From assembly GCA_026394015.1 (NCBI GenBank), contig JAPKZA010000244.1, positions 32,886 to 96,885 on the forward strand: a DNA stretch of 64,000 nucleotides, in the 5' to 3' direction. The stretch comes from Acidobacteriota bacterium (lineage in GTDB: Bacteria > Acidobacteriota > Terriglobia > Bryobacterales > Bryobacteraceae). Numbering within the stretch: position 1 is the first letter of the stretch; every line of letters starts with the position of its first letter. Below, in pieces: positions 26,755 through 35,318 of the stretch. Below the pieces are notes generated by a model. It made no database searches and was not told the DNA's origin. It saw only the letters and a list, made by a program, of their open reading frames with translations. A program made the position numbers and the translations under genes.

Positions 26755-27378
26755 AACGAGGAAGAGCCCATCCGGGTCCACGTCTTCCCAATACGAAATC
26801 GGTCGGCTCGTCACCTCGCGGCAGTGCCGCCGCAGCATCTTTTCCAGCTCCTGCTGACCGAACCAACGCTCCCACTCGGGGGTCTCAAACCGACCCCAGT
26901 GGTCCTTGTTTTTGTCGATGACGACAATCGCCCCGCCCGGCTTCACCACCCGGCACAACTCCGCCACGGCCGCCTCAATATCCACGGCGTGTTCGAGCGA
27001 CTCGGTCGCATAGGCGGCATCAAACGCGCCCGTCTGAAACGGCAACTGCGTCAGGCTCCCCGCCGTCGGCCACAGCGGTTCCTGTACGTGCCGCAACATC
27101 GCCACCGCCAAATCCATCCCGCAGAATTTCGCCGCCGGATACTCGGCCAGCAGTGCCCGGGCGAACCGACCCTTGCCACAGCCAGCGTCCAGCACCCGCT
27201 TCCCGTTCAAATCGCCGAACGTCTCTACCAACACCCTCACGTGCAAAATCCGCGGATTAATCGTCGAAGGAAAATGCTCCTCGTCCGCCGCCGCTTCTTC
27301 AAACGAACGGCGGATCCGCTCTCGCAGATCCGCCGTCAGCTCCGGTTTCTTTTTCGAAAACAGATCGAAAAGACCCAT
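26737..27378 (-). CDS. class I SAM-dependent methyltransferase
   Basis: A 213-aa methyltransferase (Methyltransf_11/25 type). Motif I is 'KRVLDAGCGKGRFARALLAEYP', the post-II acid is in 'KFCGMDLAVAML', and motif post-III is 'ELCRVVKPGGAIVVIDKN'. The N-terminal 40 residues are helical. The substrate is unknown; the tail 'PISYWEDVDPDGLFLVWIARK' resembles small-molecule or quinone-type methyltransferases. It begins 11 nt after the phosphofructokinase stop and is followed by the PSD1 gene, so these four minus-strand genes may share a transcript. Confidence 0.88.
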   Translation of the reverse strand: MGLFDLFSKKKPELTADLRERIRRSFEEAAADEEHFPSTINPRILHVRVLVETFGDLNGKRVLDAGCGKGRFARALLAEYPAAKFCGMDLAVAMLRHVQEPLWPTAGSLTQLPFQTGAFDAAYATESLEHAVDIEAAVAELCRVVKPGGAIVVIDKNKDHWGRFETPEWERWFGQQELEKMLRRHCREVTSRPISYWEDVDPDGLFLVWIARK

Positions 27379-27389
27379 TTAAGCCCCGC

Positions 27390-28574
27390 TTACGCCTTCG
27401 TTAGGAAGATCGGAATCCCCTGCTTATTGCTGTAATTCGGCCGGTAGCGGTCCAGGTTGTACATCGTATCGACGTCCACCTTGCGCGGTCCCAGCTTCGG
27501 ATCCGGAATTTCCACCATCGCGTAGCAGCCATGGTTGATCGCCGCCATCAGGCCGCTCTTGCCTTCCAGAATCGCGTCGAAGGCCATGTTGCCGAACGTG
27601 GTCGCTACCATCTTGTCAACGAAGTCCGGGCTGCCGCCGCGGAGGTCGTAGGTCAGATCGCTGACGATCGCTTCCAGCCCCGCTCGCTTCTTGGCCTGTT
27701 CGGCGAACAGTTCGCCGACATTCATCTTTCGGCGATGGCCGTAGTCGTCCGGCTCGCCGTACTCCTGCACTTCGTACCCTTGCCATGCCGCTCCCTCGGA
27801 CAGCACCACGAGCGCGTAGTTCGACGGGTTGTTTTTCTTGTCCCGAGAAACCAGTTCGAGCATTTTGTCCAGGTCAAACGCATGTTCCGGAATGCCGCAG
27901 CGGATCGAAGTCACGTACGCCGTATAAAGGGCCGTATACCCGGCGTCGCGGCCAAAAATCCGAAACACGCCCACCCGCTCGTGCGAGCCGACGGTTGTCC
28001 GCTGCCGTTGGATCGCGTCATGCGCCCGGGAAATGGCCGTCGAAAAACCGATGCAATACTCCGTGTTCCGCACGTCGTTGTCCATCGTCTTCGGCACGGC
28101 TACAACTTTGAAGCCCAGCTTGTCGAGCTTCTGCGCGTAGCTCAGGGTGTCGTCGCCACCAATGGCGACAAGGCAATCGACGCCCAGCTTTTCGAGGTTC
28201 GCCAGCACGTGCTTCGAAATGTCGTAAGCCTGAAAGGTCTCGCCTTTCTTGGTCACCGATTCCGGGGTGAAACTATCCGCGCTCAGGAAGGATGGCAGCT
28301 TGCGCATCCGCGCCGGGTTCGTGCGGCTCGAGTGCAGGAAGGTCCCGCCGAAGCGATCAATCGTCCGCGTGTTCTCGCGGCTCAAGGGAGTCAGATACTT
28401 TTTCTTCGACTCCTCGTCGTCAAGGTTCAGGTGCGTGAGCCCTTCCCAACCGCGCCGAAAGCCCAGAACATCGATGCCGAGTTCGGAAGCGCGATAGGTG
28501 ACACCCTTAATCACCGAATTTAAGCCGGGGACGTCGCCGCCTCCCGTCAGGATGCCGATACGCTGAATTGCCAT
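27390..28574 (-). CDS. 6-phosphofructokinase with PPi-type active-site residues
   Basis: A 394-aa PfkA-superfamily enzyme that phosphorylates fructose 6-phosphate. 'ILTGGGDVPGLNSVI' binds the phosphoryl donor. The two positions that separate ATP- from pyrophosphate-dependent enzymes read 'GGDDT' (Asp142) and 'PKTMDND' (Lys162), the PPi-type pair, where ATP enzymes have GGDGS and PGTIDND. Catalytic Asp165 is kept. Use of pyrophosphate would make the step reversible; this is inferred from residues. An AGGAG Shine-Dalgarno sequence precedes the ATG. It is the first gene of a minus-strand run into the methyltransferase and the PSD1-DUF1501 pair. Confidence 0.93.
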   Translation of the reverse strand: MAIQRIGILTGGGDVPGLNSVIKGVTYRASELGIDVLGFRRGWEGLTHLNLDDEESKKKYLTPLSRENTRTIDRFGGTFLHSSRTNPARMRKLPSFLSADSFTPESVTKKGETFQAYDISKHVLANLEKLGVDCLVAIGGDDTLSYAQKLDKLGFKVVAVPKTMDNDVRNTEYCIGFSTAISRAHDAIQRQRTTVGSHERVGVFRIFGRDAGYTALYTAYVTSIRCGIPEHAFDLDKMLELVSRDKKNNPSNYALVVLSEGAAWQGYEVQEYGEPDDYGHRRKMNVGELFAEQAKKRAGLEAIVSDLTYDLRGGSPDFVDKMVATTFGNMAFDAILEGKSGLMAAINHGCYAMVEIPDPKLGPRKVDVDTMYNLDRYRPNYSNKQGIPIFLTKA

Positions 28575-28655
28575 GAATCTCCTAGGAAAAATGGGGGTTT
28601 CTTTTCATTATAAGGCGAGCAGCCGCGGACGATGAGGTAATTGAGGGAGAAGCGC

Positions 28656-29153
28656 GTGGCATCGGAGAGTTCAAAATCGTGGATCGGTGCCGGGGTGGCC
28701 GTTTGGGCCATCGCGCTGAACGCGATTCTGGCCGGCTGGATGGTCCCGCACACGCTGCCCTTGCGGGCGATCGCGATGCCGATACAGTCGACACAATGGA
28801 CGGCCACCCATCTGCTGCGGACCGATTGCGACTGCTCCGCGGCGGTCTATCGGCATCTGATCGCGCGTCGGGCCCGCCCGGACTGGCAGGAGAACGTTCA
28901 TCTGAATCTCCCCCGTCCGGAGTGGATTCCCCCGTTGGAACGTGCTGGCTTCCGCGTCGAAGTCACCGGGGTCCGCAGCGGTCCCCGCCTGGTTCTAAAT
29001 GGGCCCTCCGGCCAAAGTTGGCAGGGCGGCTACGCCCCCCGCCGCCCCCGCCCCGGCCTGGCTCTCGAAGACCTTGCCTCCATGCAGTCGTTTCGCGCTG
29101 GTCGCCCTCCCGAGCCCATCGCGGCGTATGGCTGCGCCACCAACACTCCATAA
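28656..29153 (+). CDS. membrane-anchored CxC protein, possibly thioredoxin-like
   Basis: A 165-aa protein I cannot name. One N-terminal helix ([18 protein letters not shown]) anchors it, then a strand leads to '[20 protein letters not shown]', a Cys-x-Cys at a helix start as in thioredoxin folds. '[19 protein letters not shown]' could be later strands. It may be a periplasmic thiol protein, but this is a fold guess. GTG at 28656 has GAGGGAGA eight nt upstream; the TTG at 28641 in the track has no good site. The chemotaxis-transducer gene starts 14 nt after it, so they are probably co-expressed. Confidence 0.55.
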   Translation: MASESSKSWIGAGVAVWAIALNAILAGWMVPHTLPLRAIAMPIQSTQWTATHLLRTDCDCSAAVYRHLIARRARPDWQENVHLNLPRPEWIPPLERAGFRVEVTGVRSGPRLVLNGPSGQSWQGGYAPRRPRPGLALEDLASMQSFRAGRPPEPIAAYGCATNTP

Positions 29154-29167
29154 CCAGTAAGACTCCC

Positions 29168-30460
29168 ATGAATACCGAACTTTACCTATCGAAATACCGC
29201 ATCGCGGCCAATCGCCGCTACTTGGGCATCCTCCTTGCCCAAGTCCCCATCGTCATCGCCGTGGCCGCCTACAATGGCGTTTCTCTCTTTGCGATCGTCG
29301 CCATGGCACTGGCGATCTGCGTCGTCCCGGTCCTGGCCGTTTGGCACATGCCGGAGACGCGGATCACGGCCATCATCCTCGGCGTGGCCACCATGTTCAC
29401 CACCGCCCTGCTCATTCACGCCGGTAAAGGCGGCCCCGAGTGGCATTTTCACGTCTTCGCCAGCCTGGCCATTCTGATCATGCTCGCCGACCCCTTCGCC
29501 ATCCTGGCCGCCGCGGGCACCATTGCCGTCCACCATGTTCTCTTCTTCTTCGTCGCCCCCGCCAGCCTGTTCGACTACCAGGCCGCGTTCCCCGTCGTCC
29601 TGCTCCACGCCGCCTTCGTGGTCGCCGAAACCATCCCCGCCGCGATCACGGCGCGAATCCTGGCCCGGGCCACGATGGCCGAAGCGCTCGCCACAGCGCA
29701 ACTTTCCGGGCAGGCAGAAACGCTCCATCATCACGTCGATGCCATCTGCTACTCCGGCCAACAACTCTCGCAGTCTTCCCAGGCCCAGGCCGCCGCGGTC
29801 GAACAGAGCACCGCCTCACTCCACCAACAGGTCGACGATATCCGCAGTATCTCGGTCGCCGCCCAGCAGTCGGGCCGACTCTCGGCGGATTCAGTCGAAT
29901 CCATCTCCGAGAGCGCCAAGCAGATGGCCGCCCTGGACCAGCGGATCAGCCAACTCGTCATCGCTGGTGAAGCGATTAAAAAGATCGCCGCCACCGTACA
30001 ATCCTTCGCCTTCCAAACCAACCTGCTCGCCCTAAACGCCGCCGTCGAAGCCGCCCGCGCCGGAGAAGCCGGCGCCGGTTTCGCCGTCGTCGCCGACGAA
30101 GTCCGCTCCCTTTCACTCCGCTCTTCTGAAGCCGCCCGCCAGACCGAAGACCAAGTCAATCTCGTCCTCAGCGAAACCGCCGGCGTCCGTTCGCTCAGCC
30201 TGGAAGTCCGCAAGCACCTCGAACAGGCAGTCTCCTCGTCGGGCTCCGTCTCCTCCGAAATCGCCGTCCTCGCGCAAAAAGCGCAATCCCAACTCCAGCA
30301 ACTCCACAGCGTCCAGCAGGCGCTTCAGGAAATCAGCAAGATCAGCCAGGACAACGCCGCTACCGCATCCTCCACCAACGAGGCCGCGCAAGCCATCCAA
30401 TCCACCAACCAAAGCCTCCGCCAAACCGTTGCCGACCTCGTCTCTCTCTCAAATAACTAG
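29168..30460 (+). CDS. methyl-accepting chemotaxis transducer with multi-helix membrane sensor
   Basis: A 430-aa transducer. The N-terminal ~180 residues hold about six membrane helices ('[18 protein letters not shown]', '[19 protein letters not shown]', '[20 protein letters not shown]') with no large periplasmic domain. The rest is a coiled-coil signalling domain whose hairpin tip reads '[20 protein letters not shown]' then '[20 protein letters not shown]', the CheA/CheW-binding MCP core. There is no evident HAMP domain. The start is the ATG at 29168; the track's ORF reads back 163 codons over the previous gene, which is spurious. No other chemotaxis genes are near. It may sense membrane energy or a hydrophobic ligand, as a guess. 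Confidence 0.9.
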   Translation: MNTELYLSKYRIAANRRYLGILLAQVPIVIAVAAYNGVSLFAIVAMALAICVVPVLAVWHMPETRITAIILGVATMFTTALLIHAGKGGPEWHFHVFASLAILIMLADPFAILAAAGTIAVHHVLFFFVAPASLFDYQAAFPVVLLHAAFVVAETIPAAITARILARATMAEALATAQLSGQAETLHHHVDAICYSGQQLSQSSQAQAAAVEQSTASLHQQVDDIRSISVAAQQSGRLSADSVESISESAKQMAALDQRISQLVIAGEAIKKIAATVQSFAFQTNLLALNAAVEAARAGEAGAGFAVVADEVRSLSLRSSEAARQTEDQVNLVLSETAGVRSLSLEVRKHLEQAVSSSGSVSSEIAVLAQKAQSQLQQLHSVQQALQEISKISQDNAATASSTNEAAQAIQSTNQSLRQTVADLVSLSNN

Positions 30461-30471
30461 CTCCGCAATGC

Positions 30472-30477
30472 TAAAAT
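30472..30477 (+). promoter_or_regulatory. -10-like hexamer TAAAAT, 7 nt before the SlyD-like start
   Basis: TAAAAT-TTGAACG-ATG. The spacing places the predicted transcription start at the ATG. No Shine-Dalgarno sequence is present. Confidence 0.45.
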
Positions 30478-30484
30478 TTGAACG

Positions 30485-30925
30485 ATGATTAAAGCGCAAG
30501 CTGGCGATAAGGTGAAGGTTCACTACGAAGGCACTCTCACCGACGGCACCATTTTTGATTCCTCCGAGGGGCGGGAACCCCTGGAACTGACCCTCGGCAC
30601 GGGACAGGTAATCCCTGGCTTCGATGCGGCCATCATGGGCCTCTCCCCTGGCGAATCGGTCGTCACCACCATTCAACCCGCCGAAGCCTACGGCGAATCG
30701 AACCCGGAGATGATCCTCGAAGTCGAACGCGATCGCTTCCCCGAAGATATGGAACTCGAAGAAGGGCTCGAACTCCAACTCTCCGGCGGAGGCCAAGCCT
30801 TCATGGTTCGCGTCATCGGCATCGCCCCCGATAAGGTCATGCTCGACGGCAACCATCCCCTCGCCGGCGAAGCCCTCACCTTCAAAATCACCCTCGAATC
30901 CATCGCCTCCAAGCTGATCTTTTAG
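30485..30925 (+). CDS. slyD: SlyD-type FKBP peptidyl-prolyl isomerase
   Basis: A 146-aa FKBP of the SlyD type: 'VKVHYEGTLTDGTIFDSS', 'LTLGTGQVIPGFDAAIMGLSPGE', an inserted-in-flap chaperone domain, then the hallmark 'VMLDGNHPLAGEALTFKITLESI'. It helps fold cytoplasmic proteins and isomerises prolyl bonds. The His/Cys-rich metal tail of enterobacterial SlyD is missing, so nickel delivery is not expected. A GNAT gene follows 5 nt after its stop. Confidence 0.94.
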   Translation: MIKAQAGDKVKVHYEGTLTDGTIFDSSEGREPLELTLGTGQVIPGFDAAIMGLSPGESVVTTIQPAEAYGESNPEMILEVERDRFPEDMELEEGLELQLSGGGQAFMVRVIGIAPDKVMLDGNHPLAGEALTFKITLESIASKLIF

Positions 30926-30930
30926 CTCGG

Positions 30931-31716
30931 ATGCACGCTAACCTTGCCCTAGCCCTCCGCCTCGAAAGCGCCTCCGCCGCACTCGCCCGGTGGAGCGCCG
31001 AAGTCCATCCCACTCTCTTCCCGAAATCCGCTGCCACATTTATCCCCTGTGGCAGCGGCACCGCCTGCTTCCTCGACGAGTCCTCCCCCTTGACCCAAAT
31101 CAAAGGCGCCGGCATGATCGCCCCCACGATCGAAGCCGACATCGACGCCGCCGAAGCCTTCTACGAAGAACGCATGGCCCCGGTCACCTTCATCCTCTGC
31201 CCCTTCGCCGACGCCGCCATTTTCACCTACCTCTCCCGCCGCGGCTACGAAATCGGCTCGTTCGAAAACGCCCTCTTCCGACCCCTCTCCGCCGCCGACA
31301 TCCTACCGCCGGATCCCGACATCACCTCCGCCGAAGAGGCTGAAGAATGGGCCAACACAGTTGGCGAATCGTTCTTCGACGTCGTCACCCCCGCCGGGCT
31401 CGAACTCGGCCGTACCCTTTATCACCTGCCGAACACGCAAAGCCTGCTCATCCGCGACGGCGAAACAACCTTCGCCGGGGCCCAAATCGGCTTCCACGAA
31501 GGCCTCGCCCTCTTCCAATGCGACGGCACGATTCGCCGCTATCGCCGCGCCGGCCTGCAAGCCAAGTTGATCCAGGACCGCCTCTCCCGCGCCGCTCAAG
31601 CCGGTTGCGACATGGCCACCGCCGATACCGAACCCGGCAGCGCCTCCCAACGCAACTACGAAAAACTCGGCTTCCGTGTCGCCTATACCCGCGTCACCCT
31701 CATTAAGCCAGAGTAG
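30931..31716 (+). CDS. GNAT-family N-acetyltransferase
   Basis: A 261-aa protein with a C-terminal GNAT domain. 'FFDVVTPAGLELGRTLYHLP' and 'SLLIRDGETTFAGAQIGFHEGLALFQCDGTIRRYRRAGLQAKLIQDRL' cover the acetyl-CoA binding region, with R-x-x-G-L-Q in place of the usual Q/R-x-x-G-x-G/A loop. 'NYEKLGFRVAYTRVTLI' is the typical last strand pair. The N-terminal half resembles a degenerate GNAT repeat ('ILCPFADAAIFTYLSRRGYEIGSFENAL'). The acceptor is unknown. It is translated right behind the SlyD-like gene and overlaps the convergent methyltransferase stop by 14 nt. Confidence 0.88.
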   Translation: MHANLALALRLESASAALARWSAEVHPTLFPKSAATFIPCGSGTACFLDESSPLTQIKGAGMIAPTIEADIDAAEAFYEERMAPVTFILCPFADAAIFTYLSRRGYEIGSFENALFRPLSAADILPPDPDITSAEEAEEWANTVGESFFDVVTPAGLELGRTLYHLPNTQSLLIRDGETTFAGAQIGFHEGLALFQCDGTIRRYRRAGLQAKLIQDRLSRAAQAGCDMATADTEPGSASQRNYEKLGFRVAYTRVTLIKPE

Positions 31717-32257
31717 CTTTCCACGCCAAGTACGCCAACCCCAACAGGAAGCCAAACAGCGCCTGATACTCCTGGTTCTTGCGATATAACCACCCGCGAA
31801 ACGGCGTTTCACTTTCCAATCCGGGCCACCGCGGAATCAGCAGCGGAACCCGGTCCGCATACGCCGCGTAGTCCGGAAACAGCCCCCGCAAATGCTGCTC
31901 CTCGAGCTCCATCACCGGCACATACACCAATCCAAAAACCGCCCCGAACAGCACCGCCAACTCCCACCGCCCCGCCGCCACCGCTAGCCCCAAAGCCGTC
32001 AACAAAGTCCCCGCGTACAGCGGATTCCGATGGAACCGATACGGCCCGCTCGCCACCAGCTTCTGGTTTTTTTCCAGGTGCCCCGCCGCCCAGGCCCGCA
32101 GCGCCAAACCCACGAGCGAAACCGGAACGCCATAGAGCAGCGTCTCCGCCGTCGGCCGGGCGAACCAGCCAAACGCCAGCACCAGCAGGAACCCGCTCGG
32201 TACGCGCATCCTCGCCACTAAATCGGCGTATGGTTTGGGGAAGAAGTATCGAGGCAT
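31703..32257 (-). CDS. isoprenylcysteine carboxyl methyltransferase (ICMT/PEMT)-family membrane protein
   Basis: A 184-aa membrane protein with about four to five helices. The conserved core 'LVASGPYRFHRNPLYAGTLLTALGLA' and 'EEQHLRGLFPDYAAYADRVPLLIP' is that of the ICMT/phospholipid methyltransferase family, which uses S-adenosylmethionine. The physiological acceptor in bacteria is usually unknown. It is the last gene of the LPS operon and overlaps the heptosyltransferase gene by 40 nt, so it may act on a lipid or envelope component. Confidence 0.9.
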   Translation of the reverse strand: MPRYFFPKPYADLVARMRVPSGFLLVLAFGWFARPTAETLLYGVPVSLVGLALRAWAAGHLEKNQKLVASGPYRFHRNPLYAGTLLTALGLAVAAGRWELAVLFGAVFGLVYVPVMELEEQHLRGLFPDYAAYADRVPLLIPRWPGLESETPFRGWLYRKNQEYQALFGFLLGLAYLAWKATLA

Positions 32258-33108
32258 CGTTCCAAGGCTTCCCGCACCGCGCCCACACTAAGGGCGCGCA
32301 TGGAAGCCGCAATCTCCTGATTTCGTTTGTAAGTCGTTTCCGCGCCCGGCGCGCGCATCACGGTGATGGTACCGCCATAGGGCCCATTCCGTTCGGGTGA
32401 GGTCGGGCCAAACAGCGCCACCCCCGGCTTCCCCAACGCCGCCGCCAAGTGCATCGGCCCGCTGTCGAGCCCCAAAACCGCCGCCGCCCGCCGGGTCGCG
32501 TAGATCAGTTGGTCTAAATCCCAATCCGCCCGATTCATCACCAGCGGCACCCCCAACTCCATCTCGAGCGCCGCATAATTCTCCGCCGGCCACTCCTTCG
32601 CCCGCCACCCGGCCCGCTCCGAAGCCAGCACGAAGGGCCCCGCGGGCAACCCCTCCACCACTGTCCCCAAGGGCAAGGGAAACTCCCCCCCCGCCAAACC
32701 CATCAGCGACAAATTATGTTCCACCACGTGCGCCCCCCGCGGCGTCACCCGTTCGGTATAAAGCCACCCCGCCGCCCTCTCCCGCAGATACGACGAAACG
32801 AACCCAACCCGCCGCGGTGCCCCGCTCACCCGCCCCACCAGCGCCGACTTCACCAACCCCTGAAAATCGTAGGCCACCGCAAACCCCGCCCCGCGCAACT
32901 CGCGTGCCACGGCCATCACCTCGCCCGCGTTCCGCCGATCAAACGCCACCGTCTTTACCGGACAGGCCCGTAGCAGAGGAGCCCATTTGCGGTCCACCAC
33001 CCACGTCACCTCGGCGCCGCTCCGCGCCAACGCCGTCGCCGCCGGCATCGCGTGCAACACATCGCCAAACGCGCCGAGTCTGATCACGAGAACCCGCACC
33101 GCGCTCAA
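32218..33108 (-). CDS. waaC: lipopolysaccharide heptosyltransferase I-like (GT9)
   Basis: A 296-aa GT9 glycosyltransferase. 'VLVIRLGAFGDVLHAMPAATAL' is the N-terminal acceptor loop, and 'AAAVLGLDSGPMHLAAALGKPGVALFGPTSPERNGPYG' contains the ADP-heptose site (DSGPMHLA, FGPT). It would add the first heptose to Kdo of the LPS inner core at the inner membrane. The choice of WaaC over WaaF rests on overall resemblance, and the other GT9 gene in the cluster is more WaaF-like. It lies 3 nt after the nucleotidyltransferase-like gene. Confidence 0.85.
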   Translation of the reverse strand: MSAVRVLVIRLGAFGDVLHAMPAATALARSGAEVTWVVDRKWAPLLRACPVKTVAFDRRNAGEVMAVARELRGAGFAVAYDFQGLVKSALVGRVSGAPRRVGFVSSYLRERAAGWLYTERVTPRGAHVVEHNLSLMGLAGGEFPLPLGTVVEGLPAGPFVLASERAGWRAKEWPAENYAALEMELGVPLVMNRADWDLDQLIYATRRAAAVLGLDSGPMHLAAALGKPGVALFGPTSPERNGPYGGTITVMRAPGAETTYKRNQEIAASMRALSVGAVREALERCLDTSSPNHTPI

Positions 33109-33111
33109 TTC

Positions 33112-33492
33112 CTAAGCTTTCTGCCGCTCACGCACGAGCGTCATCAGCGCCTCCCGGCGCCGCAGGTCGTCATGCGTCTCGTCGATCACCATCAGGCCCG
33201 CAATGCCGCTCAGCACCGACACCTCGGCGTGTTCGGCGATCGTGACGAACTCGGTACACCCCAACGCGGCGGCCAACTCCGCCCGCGCCCGCACCGGCAA
33301 CAGCGGATCCGCCGGGCTCGTCACGCAAACAGCGAGCGGGCCATACTCCGCCGCCAACTCGCCCATCCGTTCCACATGCGAATAGACGACCGGGTCAAAA
33401 TGCCCAATCACCAACGCCCGCGGAGGCACCGGCGCCAACAGCCGTTCGCGAAACTCTTCAAAGTCGACAATCTTGGTTCGGGTATCCACCAT
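33112..33492 (-). CDS. degenerate cytidylyltransferase-fold protein
   Basis: A 126-aa protein whose N-terminal region reads 'RALVIGHFDPVVYSHVERM', matching the GxFDxxHxGH motif of cytidylyltransferase-like enzymes such as the C-terminal domain of HldE, but with the first His replaced by Val and the Gly by Ser; only the last His is kept. The rest ('LAVCVTSPADPLLPVRARAELAAAL', 'LMVIDETHDDLRRREALMTLVRE') fits the same Rossmann-like fold. It lies in the heptosyltransferase operon, 9 nt after waaF and 3 nt before waaC, so a role in ADP-heptose supply or regulation is plausible, though catalysis is doubtful. Confidence 0.7.
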   Translation of the reverse strand: MVDTRTKIVDFEEFRERLLAPVPPRALVIGHFDPVVYSHVERMGELAAEYGPLAVCVTSPADPLLPVRARAELAAALGCTEFVTIAEHAEVSVLSGIAGLMVIDETHDDLRRREALMTLVRERQKA

Positions 33493-33501
33493 GTAACCCG
33501 C

Positions 33502-34533
33502 CTATTGTCGCGCGATCTGAACCAATTCCAAAACTTCGCCCGCTACCCGCTCCGCCGTCACCGCTTTCATGCACCGGTGATCAATCGGACACTCCCGTAG
33601 CAAACACGGGCTACACTCCACCTGCTCCCGGATGATCTTCGCCAGCGGCCCGGTCGGCCCGGTCGCCACGTGGTCGGTCGCGCCGAACACAGCCACGGTC
33701 GGCACCCCCAACGCGCTCGCCACATGCATCGCTCCGGAATCGTTCGTCACAAACGCTTGGCACGCCGCCGCCATCTCGACAAACTCGGACAGGCTCGTCT
33801 CACCCGCAAAGTTCGCCGCCGTCAACCCCGCCTCCCGCACCTGCCCCGCCACTGTCTCGCACAACGCCCGTTCATCCGGCGATCCAAACACCGCCACCTG
33901 CGCCCCCAAAGCCGTCGCCACCGTCACCGCCGTCGCCGCAAATCGCTCCGGCAGCCACCGCTTCGCCGTCCCGTAAGCCGCCCCCGGCGATACGCCAATC
34001 CACAGCCCGTCCAGCCGCTTCCGCCCCTCTTTCCGAAGAAACGGAATCCCCGGCAACCGCACCGCGGGCACCTCCGGCAGGTGCTCGATCAACCCCGCCC
34101 GCCGCAGCATCTCCAAGTAGTAGTAGCGCTGATGGTCTTCAATCTCGCCCGGCTTCGGCACCACAATCGGGTCCGACAGCAGCAAACCCCGCCCGTCGCG
34201 GGCGTATCCGATCCGTACCGGAATCCGCGCTAACCAAACAATCGCGGCCGCCTCAAACGCATTCTGCAGCAAAATCGCGGCGTCGAAGTTCATCTTCCGC
34301 AACCGCCCCGCCAAGTGCCACTTCCCCCGCAGATCGCTCCAGCCCTTCGCCGCCTGAAAGGGAATAATCTCGTCAATCAACGATTTGTCGTAAAGCCCGC
34401 TCACCCATGGCCGCGCCAGCACCGCGATGTGCGCCTCCGGGAAGCGCGCACGGATCTGCTCCAGAGCAGGCACCGACATCACAGCGTCGCCCACCCAGTT
34501 CGTTGCGCGAATCAAGATGCGGTTAAAGTTCAT
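33502..34533 (-). CDS. waaF: lipopolysaccharide heptosyltransferase II-like (GT9)
   Basis: A 343-aa GT9 enzyme. It starts 'RILIRATNWVGDAVMSVPALEQIRARFP' and has 'CQAFVTNDSGAMHVASALGVPTVAVFGATDHVATGP', typical of WaaF, plus a Cys-rich end ('ECSPCLLRECPIDHRCM') that is common in WaaF proteins of this type. It would add the second heptose of the LPS inner core at the cytoplasmic face of the inner membrane. It is the first gene of the minus-strand cluster. Its ATG is 17 nt from the divergent PhyH start. Confidence 0.92.
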   Translation of the reverse strand: MNFNRILIRATNWVGDAVMSVPALEQIRARFPEAHIAVLARPWVSGLYDKSLIDEIIPFQAAKGWSDLRGKWHLAGRLRKMNFDAAILLQNAFEAAAIVWLARIPVRIGYARDGRGLLLSDPIVVPKPGEIEDHQRYYYLEMLRRAGLIEHLPEVPAVRLPGIPFLRKEGRKRLDGLWIGVSPGAAYGTAKRWLPERFAATAVTVATALGAQVAVFGSPDERALCETVAGQVREAGLTAANFAGETSLSEFVEMAAACQAFVTNDSGAMHVASALGVPTVAVFGATDHVATGPTGPLAKIIREQVECSPCLLRECPIDHRCMKAVTAERVAGEVLELVQIARQ

Positions 34534-34538
34534 TGCGT

Positions 34539-34544
34539 TACAAT
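34539..34544 (+). promoter_or_regulatory. -10-like hexamer TACAAT, 6 nt before the PhyH GTG
   Basis: TACAAT-CGCAGC-GTG in the 17-nt gap between the divergent waaF and PhyH starts. Such a short gap leaves no room for leader sequences, so at least one of the two mRNAs should be leaderless. Confidence 0.45.
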
Positions 34545-34550
34545 CGCAGC

Positions 34551-35303
34551 GTGAACCCGAAAAATTTTCAGGAGTTGCAGGAACAAGGGTACACGATCGT
34601 CCCCCAAATGATCGACCCCACCTGGCTCGAAGCCCTCCGCGCCGCCGTCGCCGAACGCATGACCATCGAGGGTGAAAACGCCGGAGCCGAGTTCCGCCAG
34701 GAAGCCAACTCCCAACGCCTCGCCAACCTCGTCGACAAGGGGGAAGTCTTCCACCGGGTCATCGCCCACCCCACCTTGCTCGCCGCCGCCGCCGCCGTCC
34801 TCGGCCCTGACTACAAACTCTCCAGCCTCAACTACCGCGCCGCCGAGCCCCACTCCGACTCCGCCCAACCCCTCCACTGCGACATGGGCCTCCTCCCTGA
34901 CGAAAAAGGCTCCGCCGTCTTCAATTCCATCTGGATGCTCGACGACTTCACCCCCCACAACGGACCCACCCGCGCCGTCCCTGGCTCCCATCTCTCCGGC
35001 CAACTTCCCCCCACTTCTCACCCGGACGAAACCATCCTCCTCGGTCGCGCCGGCGACGTCATCATGATGAACGCCCATTGCTGGCACGGCGGCACCGCCA
35101 ACCACACCGACCACCCCCGCCGCTCCCTCCACGGCTTCTTCGTCCGCGGCGATCAACCCCAGCAACAGTATCAGCGACGCCTGCTCCGCCCGGAAACCAT
35201 CGCGCAATTGAGCCCGAAACTGCGCCGCGTCCTCGCCCTCGACGACCCCCGCAACGACGCCCTGAGTGCCACCGGCAGCGGCAAGTCCGGTTTTCTCCGC
35301 TAA
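34551..35303 (+). CDS. phytanoyl-CoA dioxygenase (PhyH)-family protein
   Basis: A 250-aa Fe(II)/2-oxoglutarate oxygenase. 'LHCDMGLLPDEKG' carries the first two metal ligands (HxD), 'NAHCWHGGTANHTDHPRRSLHGFF' carries the distal His and the Arg that binds 2-oxoglutarate. 'VPGSHLSG' in between is a PhyH hallmark. It would hydroxylate a small molecule in the cytoplasm; the substrate is unknown. The GTG at 34551 is preferred over the TTG at 34533, which would overlap the waaF ATG. An M3 peptidase gene follows 15 nt later. Confidence 0.9.
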   Translation: MNPKNFQELQEQGYTIVPQMIDPTWLEALRAAVAERMTIEGENAGAEFRQEANSQRLANLVDKGEVFHRVIAHPTLLAAAAAVLGPDYKLSSLNYRAAEPHSDSAQPLHCDMGLLPDEKGSAVFNSIWMLDDFTPHNGPTRAVPGSHLSGQLPPTSHPDETILLGRAGDVIMMNAHCWHGGTANHTDHPRRSLHGFFVRGDQPQQQYQRRLLRPETIAQLSPKLRRVLALDDPRNDALSATGSGKSGFLR

Positions 35304-35318
35304 CCTGGAAGGGAGCTG

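Noticed and set aside
28679-29167. N-terminal 163-codon extension of the chemotaxis transducer
   Set aside because: It is Pro/Arg-rich shadow sequence over the preceding gene; the family start is the ATG at 29168.
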